In this document: positions 41,975 through 51,494 of the stretch, piece after piece
Numbering within the stretch: position 1 is the first letter of the stretch
Layout of the letters: each line of letters opens with the position of its first letter
From: Levilactobacillus zymae
GTDB lineage: Bacteria; Bacillota; Bacilli; Lactobacillales; Lactobacillaceae
NCBI RefSeq assembly: GCF_032190635.1
Contig: NZ_JAVLAS010000001.1
Coordinates: forward strand, 1,736,001-1,800,000
DNA length: 64,000 nt
Reading direction: 5' to 3'
Position numbers and translations under genes: made by a program
The notes under the pieces: model-generated
The model's input: only the letters and a program-made list of their open reading frames with translations
The model's database searches: none
What the model was told of the DNA's origin: nothing

Positions 41975-42918
41975 TATTCAGCCACCTGTTCGCCCACTGT
42001 GAGCGCATCCGTTGAACCGTTCAGAAAGTCCGTGATACTTAACTTGGGCTTACCGGCCGGTTGTAGTTCGTCAATTGCCAAAACGCCGTTCTCGCCGGTC
42101 GCAATGGCCAAATGGTGCTTGTCCTTGCTGACCAGTTGGCCCGGCTTAAGGTCGGTCGTCTGGTCCAAGACGCGGACCTGCCACAACTTGGTCCGCACCC
42201 CGTTAAGGTAGATGTGGGCCGTCGGGAACGGTCGCAACGCGCGGACCTTGCAGTCGATCAAATGGGCACTCAAGTTGAGGTCGACCCGTTCTTCATTCGA
42301 CTTGATGGTCGGCGCAAAGGTCACCAGCTGGTCGTCTTGTTTGACCGGGGTAATCTCGCCGGCTAGTAACTTCGGCAACGTCTCTAATAAGAGATCCCGG
42401 CCCAAGTCACTGAGTTTGTCGAACATGCTGCCCACGTCGTCTTGGTCCGTGATGGGAATGGCCCGTTGCGCTAAGACGTCGCCGGCATCCATCTTCTTTT
42501 CCATAAACATGATGGAGACCCCGGTTTCCTTGTCACCGTTCATGATGGCGTAATGCACGGGCGCCCCACCGCGGTACTTCGGCAGTAATGAAGCGTGGAC
42601 GTTGACCGCCGCGACCTTGGCCGCCTTCAGTAACTTGGTCGGTAAGAACTGGCCAAAGGCTGCCGTGACGATCAAATCGGGCGCCAGTTCAATGGCTCGC
42701 GCCAGTTCGGGACTGCCACCTAACTTGGCGGGTTGTAAGACCTCTAAGCCGTTAGCCACGGCCACCTGCTTGACGGGTGAGGCAGTCAACACGTGTTTGC
42801 GGCCTACGGGTCGGTCAGGTTGGGTGACGACGGCTAAAACGTCGTAGTCGTGGTCGATTAAACTTTGTAAGATGGGCGCGGAAAATTTCGGCGTCCCCAT
42901 AAAGATCACTGAAGTCAT
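41974..42918 (-). CDS. fmt: Methionyl-tRNA formyltransferase
   Basis: The 314-residue enzyme formylates initiator Met-tRNA using 10-formyl-THF. It starts VIFMGTPKFSAPILQSL, carries the catalytic region NVHASLLPKYRGGAPVHYAI near residues 107-126, and the SIMFMEKKMDAGDVL segment. It sits between priA and rsmB as usual. Confidence 0.97.
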   Translation of the reverse strand: MTSVIFMGTPKFSAPILQSLIDHDYDVLAVVTQPDRPVGRKHVLTASPVKQVAVANGLEVLQPAKLGGSPELARAIELAPDLIVTAAFGQFLPTKLLKAAKVAAVNVHASLLPKYRGGAPVHYAIMNGDKETGVSIMFMEKKMDAGDVLAQRAIPITDQDDVGSMFDKLSDLGRDLLLETLPKLLAGEITPVKQDDQLVTFAPTIKSNEERVDLNLSAHLIDCKVRALRPFPTAHIYLNGVRTKLWQVRVLDQTTDLKPGQLVSKDKHHLAIATGENGVLAIDELQPAGKPKLSITDFLNGSTDALTVGEQVAE

Positions 42919-42948
42919 TTTGACACCATACTTTCTTAATTTAAGGAG

Positions 42949-45357
42949 CTACATAAAGTTCATGGGTTCGGCATCGATGGTCACCGCTAAGCCGCGAGCG
43001 GCGCGCTGGGACCCCTGTCGAATCTGGTCTAAGACCGCTTTTAATCTTGGTTCGTGTTTATACTTGATGACTACTTGATAATAATACTTCCGCTTGACCC
43101 GCGCAATCGCTTTGGGCGTCGGGCCCAGCACGATGGCTTGGTCGCTTAAGCCCTGCTTCACGGCCGCTAAGATCTGGTACATCGCCTTAGCCGCGACCTG
43201 TTCGTCTTCGTGGCTGGCCGTTAGCTGGATGGCGTAGTAGTACGGCGGATAATTGCCCTGGTGACGCATGTGCATCTCGGTCACGAAGAACCGTTCGTAG
43301 TCCTGCGTCTGGGCCAGTTGAATGGCGTAATGGTCCGGGTTAAAGGTCTGAATGTAGACCTCCCCGGGTTTCTCGGCGCGACCGGCCCGGCCACTGACCT
43401 GCGTCAGCAGTTGGAAGGTCCGTTCACTGGCCCGAAAGTCCGGTAACCCCAGCGCGGTATCGGCGTTGAGGACCCCGACCAGCGTCACGTTGGGAAAATC
43501 CAGTCCCTTGGCGATCATCTGGGTCCCCAGCAAGATATCGGCGTCGTGCCGCCCAAATTGCTTGAGCAACCGTTCATGAGCGCCCTTCCGCCGGGTGGAA
43601 TCCACGTCCATCCGTAAGATGCGGGCGGCCGGCAGGCGCTTTTGTAAGGCCTCTTCAACCTTCTGCGTCCCGGTCCCGTAGTAGCGGATCTTCCGACTAT
43701 GACAGTTGGGGCAGACCTGCGGCACGGCCTCCTCGTGGCCACAGTAATGGCACTTCATCAGCCGCGGATTGACGTGGTAGGTCAGCGAGATGTCACAGTT
43801 CGGGCACTTCAAGACAAAGCCACAGTCCCGACACATCATAAATGACGAGAAGCCCCGGCGATTCAGCATCAACACCACCTGTTCGTGGCGGTCGAGGCGC
43901 TCCTGGATGGCGGTCATCAGTGGCGCCGAGAAATCGTCGTCGCCACTGTGTTGCTTGACCTCTTCACGCATGTCCACGATGTGCACCGTGGGCAGTGGCC
44001 GGTGATTGATCCGGTGATCGAGTAGTAGCCGAGTATACAGCCCCTTGGCCGCCCGCGCTCTGGTCTCTAGTGATGGCGTGGCACTCCCCAAGACCACCGG
44101 ACAATCGTGATACTGACCGCGCCACAGAGCCACGTCACGGGCGTGGTAGCGCGGATTTTCATCTTGTTTGTAGCTACTTTCGTGTTCCTCATCCATGATG
44201 ATGAGGCCCAAGTGGTGGATCGGGGCAAACACCGCCGAACGGGCGCCGACCACCACCGTGGCCTCGCCGCGGTCGATCCGGCGCCATTCATCGTACTGTT
44301 CCCCCTTGGACAAGCCGCTATGCAGGACCGCCACCTGGTGACCAAACCGCGACTTCACGCGGTTAGTCATCTGCGGGGTCAACGCGATTTCGGGGACCAG
44401 CATTAACGCACTGCAGCCCTGCTTTAAGGCCGTGGCGATGCTTTGCAGGTAGACCTCCGTCTTCCCGCTTCCGGTAACGCCTTCGACCAAAAAGGTCTGC
44501 GCGTTATGCTGGGTCACCGCCGTGCTGATGGCACTCACGGCGGCCCGTTGTTGGTCGTTTAAGGTCAATGGCTGGGTGGGAGCGACCGGTTGTTGGAACG
44601 GGTCGCGGTAGACCTCTAACGGTTGGCGCTTGAGCCAGCCCTTGGTCTCGCCGGCCCGAATCACCTCGGCACTCACCCCAGCGTCCTTGATTACCTTGGC
44701 CTGAGGCACCGGCTGGGTGGGCAGCTGCTGTAAATAGGTCAATAACGCCGCCTGCTTGGGCGCTCGTTTGGCCACACTAGCCGCTAAGTCCTGTAACTGG
44801 CTGGTCGGCAACGTGGTGGTGATGCCCGGCGTGGTCTTCACCGCCGCTTTGTCCTTGACCTGATAGGTCACCGTGACCCTACCCGCCTGCCGCAGTTTCA
44901 ACAAGCCAGATAGCGTGGCCGCGTCGAGCTTGGTACTGTCAAACTCGCGGGCGCCCCCGTCCGGAAAGTAGGTGGCCCGTTCTTGGGCCGTCAGCTCGTC
45001 GGTGGGCGCAATCTCGCGTTCCACCTGGGCTTTGAGCAGGTTGGGCAACATCGTTTGAATGCAGGTAATCCGAAAGGCGTAGGTGGTAGTCGCCAGCCAA
45101 TCGGCTAATTGTTGTAATTCTGAATTTAATACGGGGGCCAGGTCCAACACCGCTTGAATCGGCTTCAGCTGGCCCTCAAATTGCGTGTCGTCGGTAATCC
45201 CGACCACAAACCCCGAGACCACCCGGTGGCCAAAGGGGACCGTCACGCGCATCCCCGATTGGAGTTGGTCGCGTAAGGCGTCCGGAATGGCGTAGGAATA
45301 CGGCTCGTTAGTTTGCATGGTTGGCACATCGACGATCACTTGGGCGATTTGCGCCAC
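42949..45357 (-). CDS. priA: Primosomal replication protein N' (PriA helicase)
   Basis: The 802-residue helicase restarts stalled replication forks. It has the N-terminal 3'-end binding domain, Walker A EGVTGSGKTEVYLQ near residues 296-309, MDEEHESSYK, a two-zinc cluster with paired CxxC (CRDCGFVLKCPNC; CHYCGHEE; CPNCHSRK), and ISGRAGRAEKPG-like late motifs. The start is GTG at 45357. It lies between coaBC and fmt. Confidence 0.97.
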   Translation of the reverse strand: MAQIAQVIVDVPTMQTNEPYSYAIPDALRDQLQSGMRVTVPFGHRVVSGFVVGITDDTQFEGQLKPIQAVLDLAPVLNSELQQLADWLATTTYAFRITCIQTMLPNLLKAQVEREIAPTDELTAQERATYFPDGGAREFDSTKLDAATLSGLLKLRQAGRVTVTYQVKDKAAVKTTPGITTTLPTSQLQDLAASVAKRAPKQAALLTYLQQLPTQPVPQAKVIKDAGVSAEVIRAGETKGWLKRQPLEVYRDPFQQPVAPTQPLTLNDQQRAAVSAISTAVTQHNAQTFLVEGVTGSGKTEVYLQSIATALKQGCSALMLVPEIALTPQMTNRVKSRFGHQVAVLHSGLSKGEQYDEWRRIDRGEATVVVGARSAVFAPIHHLGLIIMDEEHESSYKQDENPRYHARDVALWRGQYHDCPVVLGSATPSLETRARAAKGLYTRLLLDHRINHRPLPTVHIVDMREEVKQHSGDDDFSAPLMTAIQERLDRHEQVVLMLNRRGFSSFMMCRDCGFVLKCPNCDISLTYHVNPRLMKCHYCGHEEAVPQVCPNCHSRKIRYYGTGTQKVEEALQKRLPAARILRMDVDSTRRKGAHERLLKQFGRHDADILLGTQMIAKGLDFPNVTLVGVLNADTALGLPDFRASERTFQLLTQVSGRAGRAEKPGEVYIQTFNPDHYAIQLAQTQDYERFFVTEMHMRHQGNYPPYYYAIQLTASHEDEQVAAKAMYQILAAVKQGLSDQAIVLGPTPKAIARVKRKYYYQVVIKYKHEPRLKAVLDQIRQGSQRAARGLAVTIDAEPMNFM

Positions 45358-45367
45358 AATACCGCCC

Positions 45368-46585
45368 TCATTTCTGGTTAAAGATTTCGGCCACGTGACT
45401 AATTAGCGTCGTGGCGATGGCCCGTTTACTGGTCACCGGTGTCTGATCGCTGTGACCATCGGCAAACAGGAAGGTCACCTGGTTATTGTCCCCGTTAAAG
45501 CCGATATCGGCCCGGGAAACGTCGTTAGCGGCCAAGAGGTCTAAATGCTTCTTGGTCAGCTTCTGGCGGCCATTTTCGAGCAAATGCTGGGTCTCGGCGG
45601 CAAAGCCCACCACCACCTGGTCGGGTCGCTTGCTGGCGGCCACGGCCTGGAGGATGTCGGGGGTCTTCTTCAGTCGCAAGACCAGCTCGTCGTTATCGTT
45701 AGTTTTCTTGATCTTCTGGTCCGCGGCCGTAATCGGTTGGAAGTCCGCGACAGCGGCGGCCATGACCAACCCGTCGGCCGTTGGTAACCGGGTCAAGACG
45801 GCATCGGCCAGATCCTGGGTGCTTTCGATGGGCACCACGGTCACCCCACTGGGAACCGGCAACTTGGTTGGCGCCGTGATCAACGTCACGTCCGCCCCGG
45901 CCTGCTGGGCCGCCGCGGCGACCGCGTAACCCATTTTTCCCGAGGAGTCGTTGGTCAAAAACCGCACGGGGTCCAACCGCTCGCGGGTCCCGCCGGCCGT
46001 GACCAACAGGCGCTTGCCGCTCAGGGCGGTGGTCGTTTGGTTGTCTAATGGTAGCGTCGCCAATTGGCTCACGATGTCGGTGGGTTCCAAGAAGCGCCCC
46101 TGCCCGGCATAACCTTCCGCCAATAACCCGGTGGCCGGGGTCAGCACCTGCACGCCGTCGGCTAACAATTGTTGCCGGTTACGCTGGGTGGCGGCGGCCT
46201 GCCACATGTGGGTGTTCATGGCCGGAACCACGACTTTAGGAGCCGCGGTCGCTAACCAGGTGGCACTGGCCGCATCGTCGGCTAACCCGTTAGCCAACTG
46301 AGCCATCAGGTTGGCCGAGGCTGGGGCGGCTAACGCTAAGTCGGTCCAGTCGGCTAAGTCGATGTGGTCGATTTTCCCGTCGGCGTGCCACCAGCCGCTG
46401 TCGGTCAAGACCGGGGCCTTGGTCAGCGCCGCAAACGTTTCGGCGGTCACAAACCGGCTGGCCGCGGCGGTCAAGACCACTCGGACCGTGGCACCGGCGC
46501 GTTGCAGTTCTCGCGCCAACGCGGCGCCCTTGTAACTGGCCACGCTACCGCTGACGGTCAACGTGACGTGTTTATCCTGAAGCAT
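45368..46585 (-). CDS. coaBC: Bifunctional phosphopantothenoylcysteine decarboxylase / phosphopantothenate-cysteine ligase
   Basis: The 405-residue CoA biosynthesis enzyme has an N-terminal flavin decarboxylase (TVSGSVASYKGAALARELQ; APASANLMAQLANGLADD; PAMNTHMW) and a C-terminal CTP-dependent ligase (LLVTAGGTRERLDPVRFLTN; SSGKMGYAVA). ATG at 46585 follows GGGAGG by seven bases; the frame extends to 46633 but without support. It lies between rpoZ and priA. Confidence 0.95.
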   Translation of the reverse strand: MLQDKHVTLTVSGSVASYKGAALARELQRAGATVRVVLTAAASRFVTAETFAALTKAPVLTDSGWWHADGKIDHIDLADWTDLALAAPASANLMAQLANGLADDAASATWLATAAPKVVVPAMNTHMWQAAATQRNRQQLLADGVQVLTPATGLLAEGYAGQGRFLEPTDIVSQLATLPLDNQTTTALSGKRLLVTAGGTRERLDPVRFLTNDSSGKMGYAVAAAAQQAGADVTLITAPTKLPVPSGVTVVPIESTQDLADAVLTRLPTADGLVMAAAVADFQPITAADQKIKKTNDNDELVLRLKKTPDILQAVAASKRPDQVVVGFAAETQHLLENGRQKLTKKHLDLLAANDVSRADIGFNGDNNQVTFLFADGHSDQTPVTSKRAIATTLISHVAEIFNQK

Positions 46586-46657
46586 CGCTAAACCTCCCAT
46601 TCTGAACAAAAAGGCCAGATCACCCAACGGCAACCTGGTCTTTTCTCAGCCCCTAAC

Positions 46658-46873
46658 TTAGGCGTTCAAATCCTTTTCGTCCGGATCAATCATCAAGGCG
46701 CCGGCCGCAATTTCTTCTAAGGCCCGGCCGATGGTCTTCGGCGACTTGTAGTCGGTCAGCAATGGCTTAGCGCCGGCGTCCAGTTCGTGGGCACGCTTGC
46801 TGGCTAACATAATCAAAGAATACCGTGAATCCACTTGTGCTAATAAATCATCAACTGAAGGATAAAGTAGCAT
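46658..46873 (-). CDS. rpoZ: RNA polymerase omega subunit
   Basis: The 71-residue omega subunit helps assemble RNA polymerase. It has [20 protein letters not shown] and [11 protein letters not shown], with the conserved [11 protein letters not shown] segment near the end. It begins four bases after gmk ends, the classical gmk-rpoZ pair. Confidence 0.96.
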   Translation of the reverse strand: MLLYPSVDDLLAQVDSRYSLIMLASKRAHELDAGAKPLLTDYKSPKTIGRALEEIAAGALMIDPDEKDLNA

Positions 46874-46876
46874 TGT

Positions 46877-47491
46877 CTATTCGTCTCCAATCATCTGTTC
46901 GTAATCCGGCATCACCCGGGTTACCCGTAACCGTTCACTGCGAATAATCATTTGAATGCGTTCAACGGCCTTGCTGACCTCGTCGTTAACCACGGCATAG
47001 TCGTAGTTGCGCATCATCCGAATCTCACCCACAGCCTTTTTAATCCGCTTGTTGATCACGTCCATGGCATCCGTGCCCCGACCAATCAAACGGTGCTTTA
47101 ATTCCATCAAATCAGGCGGCGTTAAGAAGACAAAAACAGCGTCCGGGCAATTTGCTCGCACTTGCATCGCGCCATTGACTTCAATCTCCAAGAAGACGTC
47201 TTTTCCCTGATCGAGGGTCTCATTTACATATTTTAACGGGGTACCATAGTAGTTGTCAACATACTTGGCGTACTCGAGCATTTCCCCGTTCCGAATATTT
47301 TCTTCAAACTCTTCCTTAGAAACAAAATAATAGTCGACGCCATTAACTTCCCCTTTACGAGGTTTCCGAGTGGTCATCGAAATGGAGTAGGAAAAGTCGG
47401 TCGCGCCCGTTTCAAAGAGCGCCTTGCGCACAGTTCCTTTACCGACTCCCGAAGGACCCGAGAGTACAATGAGCATTCCACGTTTCGCCAT
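46877..47491 (-). CDS. gmk: Guanylate kinase
   Basis: The 204-residue enzyme converts GMP to GDP. The P-loop is [16 protein letters not shown] near residues 9-24, and the GMP-binding part has [18 protein letters not shown] near 40-57. It is the first gene of the long gmk to thiN cluster. A possible extended -10 (TGGTAAGAT) lies near 47576-47584 on the minus strand. Confidence 0.97.
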   Translation of the reverse strand: MAKRGMLIVLSGPSGVGKGTVRKALFETGATDFSYSISMTTRKPRKGEVNGVDYYFVSKEEFEENIRNGEMLEYAKYVDNYYGTPLKYVNETLDQGKDVFLEIEVNGAMQVRANCPDAVFVFLTPPDLMELKHRLIGRGTDAMDVINKRIKKAVGEIRMMRNYDYAVVNDEVSKAVERIQMIIRSERLRVTRVMPDYEQMIGDE

Positions 47492-47650
47492 TGTCTAAAA
47501 ATCCCTTCATTATTTGAATTCTAGTACGGTCGGCAACGCCATCACGCCTTACCGGCATTTAATCTATAGTTTACTATCTTACCACTATTTCGGGTCGGAT
47601 GGCATCGTTCACCCGGATTTCTCACAAAAAAACTTGTCCGAGAAAAAGTC

Positions 47651-47679
47651 TTGCATTTTAGAACGCATGTTCGTATAAT
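47651..47679 (+). promoter_or_regulatory. Promoter of the YolD-like gene
   Basis: TTGCAT (47651-47656), a 17-base spacer and a perfect TATAAT (47674-47679). The spacer is almost filled by a LexA-like box. Confidence 0.85.
47660..47673 (+). promoter_or_regulatory. LexA (SOS) box 1 in the promoter spacer
   Basis: AGAACGCATGTTCG has the GAACnnnnGTTC palindrome core of Gram-positive LexA boxes. It lies exactly between -35 and -10, where LexA would block RNA polymerase. Confidence 0.65.
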
Positions 47680-47686
47680 GAAAATA

Positions 47687-47700
47687 CAAACAAACGTTCG
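47687..47700 (+). promoter_or_regulatory. LexA-like box 2 downstream of the -10
   Basis: CAAACAAACGTTCG keeps the right half-site GTTCG and has one mismatch in the left half. It begins 27 bases after box 1. Confidence 0.5.
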
Positions 47701-47711
47701 AGGTGATCAGC

Positions 47712-48041
47712 ATGCAAAACTCAACTGCGACCCGGTTAAATACGCTAACCGAACGCGTCGCGACCGTCTATAAGGAACTCTTCAATGAGCTGCCCGTGAT
47801 TAACGGTCAAGTCGTTTATCCTCAGATGCCAGAATTTCAATTAACCTACTTTATCCAGCAGGCGCTTAGTCGCCACTACTTCGTTCAACTTCAATTTAAA
47901 GCGGCGCCGGAAGTGGCCCCCATGACGGTTAATGGTCACCTCAAACAAGACGCGGCCGGCCACTTGATTTTACGCGCCCCACAGTTCACCACGATTGTCA
48001 CCCCGGAACTACTCCGATCCATTCAACGCGTTCAAGCCTAA
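47712..48041 (+). CDS. Small YolD-like protein, probably SOS-regulated
   Basis: I do not firmly recognise this 109-residue cytosolic protein. Its second half (VNGHLKQDAAGHLILRAPQF, then TTIVTPELLRSIQRV) resembles the short YolD-like family, which is often linked with Y-family DNA polymerases and SOS control. The promoter carries two LexA-like boxes, which supports a DNA-damage role; no polymerase gene is adjacent. ATG at 47712 follows GAGGTG by six bases; an in-frame GTG at 47703 overlaps that site and is rejected. A strong terminator follows, so the gene is monocistronic. Confidence 0.7.
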   Translation: MQNSTATRLNTLTERVATVYKELFNELPVINGQVVYPQMPEFQLTYFIQQALSRHYFVQLQFKAAPEVAPMTVNGHLKQDAAGHLILRAPQFTTIVTPELLRSIQRVQA

Positions 48042-48046
48042 ATTAA

Positions 48047-48092
48047 ATGTCCGCTCAACCATAACTGAGAGTATGGTTGGGCGGACATTTTT
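48047..48092. terminator. Terminator after the YolD-like gene
   Basis: A 17-base stem (48047-48063 with 48072-48088, one mismatch) starting ATGTCCGC, followed by five T. It may also serve the converging adhesin remnant. Confidence 0.9.
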
Positions 48093-48110
48093 AGTTAATC
48101 ATGATTAATC

Positions 48111-49527
48111 TTAGGACCGTTGTCGGCGCCAAGCCAGGTAACTCAAGAGACCACCGAAGAGTAGTAATCCCAATAAGACGCCCCTTGCCAGTTTTTGGTC
48201 GCCCGTTTGTGGCAAACGACCATGGTTCCGCCGAGCCGACGTGGTTTTTGCCCGGACCGACTCACCGCTTGCCGTTAAGTGCTTGGTGTGCGTCGCGGTT
48301 GACGTTGGCGTAGACGACCCCCCGTTCTTGCCATCCCCACCTAAACCACCGTAATTCAGTGGCGTACTACTATGGGTCTTCTGACTGGACGTACTGGTAC
48401 TGGATGACGTGGAACTACTGCTGGGTGTACTACTGCTTGATGACGAGCTACTCGAACTTGAAGAATGGCTGGTTGTCGGCGTGCTCGTATCTTCAAACGT
48501 TATCTGTTGTTCCGCCGTTGATTTAGCCGTGACCGTAAAGGTCTTCTTTTCTGAACTAAGCTGATACCCTTTTGGCGGTGTCGTTTCCACAAACCGGTAA
48601 TTTCCGACGGCCAAATCGGTAACGTGAATCTTACCTTGATCGTCCGTCGTTAAGTTTGTCTGAAAGTCTTGATAAGCCCCAGTCGCATCAGCTCGTTGCA
48701 GTGTGAAGACTGCTCCTGACAAGCTCTTTTTACTGGTGCCATCAATCTTCGTTAAGACGACGCTCCCCTTGGCTACCGGGGTATCCTCGGCCGTAACGGA
48801 CTGGTCTACCTGGTTATCCGTCGCTGAAATGTTAAAGCTGACCGGATCCCCTAGCTCATATCCTTCAGGGGCCTTCGTTTCTCTAAACTGATACGTCCCC
48901 ACAGTTAAACCACTGACTTTAATTTGACCAACCTTATTCGTCGTTAGATCTTGTTTACCCTTAACGGCAACATAGCCGTTGGTCGCTTCATCCTTTTTCT
49001 CTAAGCTATATTGGGCGCCCTCTAAAACCTTTTTATTATCGTTAGCATCGCGTTTAGTTAACGTTGCACTGCCCAGGTAAGTTTTCTGATCAGTTGCCGT
49101 CACTGTCGTCTCAACTGGTTGATTGCTGTCAATTTTAAACGAAACCGACGCACCTAAATCATAACCCGCTGGTGCCTTGGTCTCGACAAATCGATAATCA
49201 CCAACGTCTAAGTCAGTTACCCGAATTTGGCCCTGATCATCCGTCGTTAAATTTAGTTTACCTTTAACGTCCGTATAGTCGGTTCCTTCCTTTCGCTGCA
49301 ACTTATACTCTGCACCGGCTAATTTCTGTTGACTATCCTCAGCATCTTGTTTAGTCAGTGTCACGTTCCCTTTATATACCGGATCTTCAACCGCCACCGT
49401 ATGATTTGCCGAAGCATCCGTTGCATTAATGCTGAACGTGACTGGTTGACTAAGCGCGTAGCCCTGTGGTGCCTGTGTTTCAACAAACTGATAATCCCCC
49501 ACCTGGAGACCACCGCTATAAATTTGA
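48111..49527 (-). pseudogene. 3' part of a disrupted LPXTG adhesin with SpaA/Cna-B type repeats
   Basis: This fragment encodes a partial and three complete ~100-residue repeats of the SpaA/prealbumin-like type. Each has LTK(x)D, LTTD(x)GQI, VGDYRFVET and APxGY blocks. A Ser/Thr-rich wall-spanning stretch follows, then the sorting signal LPQTG, a hydrophobic segment and RRQRS. Sortase A would anchor it to the wall. The reading frame continues in the fragment at 51010-51494 once the ISL3 element and one target copy are removed. A 482-residue frame starting at 49559 begins inside the element and is an artefact. Confidence 0.85.
49520..49527. repeat. ISL3 target-site duplication, left copy
   Basis: AAATTTGA here and at 51010-51017 flank the element exactly. 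Confidence 0.9.
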
Positions 49528-51009
49528 GGTTCTATGTCAACTGTTGTTGGTAATTCCATTTATAAAATTGTCTAATCCTTTGAGATTAGGCAATTTTTTT
49601 TGAGCCCAAATGCCAGATGAATCCTTAATCTAAAGCTTGTGAAACAGCCAAAGCCGTACGCAACTCGCTTTATTACCTTGATTTTGTTATTAATACCCTC
49701 CATTGGACCATTTGAGAATTCATATCTCAATGCATTATCAACCGATTCTCGGTTCTCAACCAGTGCGTTCAACGCCTTCGTCATTTCTTCTGAGCCATTG
49801 TCTTTTCCGTCTAGAACTGTTTCTAGTCGAGCGATGTCACGGTACCTAACGGCACTCATGACCGTCTGTAACTGGTTATATGCTTCGCGTAATTCTTCGT
49901 TGATATCAAGAAGATATTCGACTACGCTATTCTCAGTTTGGCTTCCAGGAATGTTAGTGTAATTAGAGTACTTCTTTAAGTCCAACTTCTCGTTGGGCTT
50001 AAAGAACAGTCGCCAGTAACGCTTTAAAGCCTTATATTTCATGTTTGAAGGCGCATAGGATTTCATGATACGAATCCTTACTCGAGTGAATCCCCGCATC
50101 ACGGAGTTAACGATGTGGAACCGATCGGTTACCACAATCGCATTTGGAAAAATAGATTCAGCTAGTTTGGGATAAGTGTAGTTCATATCTGTCACAATGA
50201 CTTTGACGCTTTCTCTAGCTTTCTTCGTATAACGTTTAAAGTAATTCTCCAAATCATAGAGTGTCCGCGATTCCAGAATGTCCAAGAATTCACACCGAAT
50301 ACCATCCATAAATACAAAGCTCATGGATCCCTTTGCGTCTTTGGTAGACTTGACCTCATCCATGTTAATTACAGCCGGTAACCAGTCAAAACGCGTTTTG
50401 ACGTTGCCCTGATAGCTTCTCATGATTCGCAGGACCGTTGTACTTGAGATGCTTAATTCGGTAGCGACATGACGCATCGAAACTGTTTCACTTAATTTTA
50501 GAAAACAGGCAAGTTTGCTTGTGTTAGAGATGGTGTGGTTTCGTTGAACTAGTGGTGTTTCCGCAAGAAAGTATTGTAGGCAGTGCTTACACTTGAAGTC
50601 CCGCTTTTTAAGATGAAGCTGGACATCCCGTTCGGCAGTTCGAGGCAATTTAACATTGGCCCAGCGCCAGCCATATTTGATAATACTTTTTTGGTTTAAG
50701 ACACCACATTTGGGGCATGCTTTTGGACGATAGTCCAAAATTGCCTGCACTTTAAGTGGGCCCATCATTTCCAAGGGGTTCATCACTTTTAACTTTTTGA
50801 TGTTGGGGTCTTTTATCCCCAGGATAATTTTAGTATCATTAGTCATAGGATATAGTCACTTTCTCTTTCTTGAAATGTGGTAGTGGATGGATATAGGTCT
50901 GCGACTATATCCCTTTTTTGTACATTTTTTTACATTCTTTGATTATACAAAAATATCCGTTGCCAGTAATCAAATTCATTTGATTACCAACAACAGATAT
51001 TTTAGAACC
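49528..51009 (-). mobile_element. ISL3-family insertion sequence (1482 bp), complete
   Basis: The ends are inverted: one reads GGTTCTATGTCAACTGTTG and the other, read inward, GGTTCTAAAATATCTGTTG; both continue TTGGTAAT. The element holds one transposase gene and is flanked by an 8-base direct repeat, all typical of ISL3. It sits inside the adhesin gene. Near the right end, GTAATCAAAT and ATTTGATTAC (50966-50986) form an extra subterminal palindrome. Confidence 0.92.
49572..50846 (-). CDS. ISL3-family transposase
   Basis: The 424-residue transposase has an N-terminal zinc finger (CPKCGVLN and later CKHC), a helix-turn-helix near residues 125-150, and a DDE-type core: the aspartate in INMDEVKS near 168, the aspartate in VIVTDMNYTYP near 220, and the late GPMEGINNKIKVIKR segment with glutamate. 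It appears intact, so the element may still move. Confidence 0.92.
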   Translation of the reverse strand: MTNDTKIILGIKDPNIKKLKVMNPLEMMGPLKVQAILDYRPKACPKCGVLNQKSIIKYGWRWANVKLPRTAERDVQLHLKKRDFKCKHCLQYFLAETPLVQRNHTISNTSKLACFLKLSETVSMRHVATELSISSTTVLRIMRSYQGNVKTRFDWLPAVINMDEVKSTKDAKGSMSFVFMDGIRCEFLDILESRTLYDLENYFKRYTKKARESVKVIVTDMNYTYPKLAESIFPNAIVVTDRFHIVNSVMRGFTRVRIRIMKSYAPSNMKYKALKRYWRLFFKPNEKLDLKKYSNYTNIPGSQTENSVVEYLLDINEELREAYNQLQTVMSAVRYRDIARLETVLDGKDNGSEEMTKALNALVENRESVDNALRYEFSNGPMEGINNKIKVIKRVAYGFGCFTSFRLRIHLAFGLKKNCLISKD

Positions 51010-51017
51010 AAATTTGA
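51010..51017. repeat. ISL3 target-site duplication, right copy
   Basis: AAATTTGA, identical to 49520-49527. Confidence 0.9.
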
Positions 51018-51494
51018 CCAGCATCATTAGTGGTTATATCTTTTTGATAGGTCTCGTATTTTCCCGTGGCCAAATTCATCTTTTCTAAATCAAAAACAGC
51101 TCCCGACAACTTATCAGCGGTACCAGCCGCCGTCTTTGTCAATGTCACATCACCGATATAAACGCCATCGGCATCACCGTGACCCCCCCAACGAACATCC
51201 TTATTATCATGTCCTTGAAGTGAGCCATCCGGCACGTTCCCACTACCCGAACCGCTTCCAGTTGACCCACTGGATCCACTAGTTGAGGTCATTTCTGCAT
51301 AATTAGAAAAGACCCCCGACGATACGTTTCCCATTTGGGTAGCCTGTGTCGTCGTAGAATAGTACACCGATAAATGATGCGTTACGTTTTTCAAGACAAT
51401 CGTAATTTCGGAACCATTCGTACTGACCGACTCAATTGGAAAATTAGCAATTTTAGTGCCATCTTTTTCCTGTGTTTCCGCATAAATTGAATTA
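51010..51494 (-). pseudogene. Internal fragment of the disrupted adhesin
   Basis: In frame with the 3' part, this piece encodes the end of an adhesion domain, a Ser/Gly-rich linker, and the first half of a SpaA-type repeat (GDVTLTKTAAGTADKLSGAV to TTNDAGQI). Its upstream side stops at the IS5 element. Beyond that element only about 105 bases remain before recN and they contain an in-frame stop, so the signal peptide and most of the N-terminus are gone. Confidence 0.8.

Noticed and set aside
48380..48480. Tandem repeat or CRISPR-like array
   Set aside because: The repeated codons are the Ser-rich wall-spanning segment of the adhesin, without spacers.
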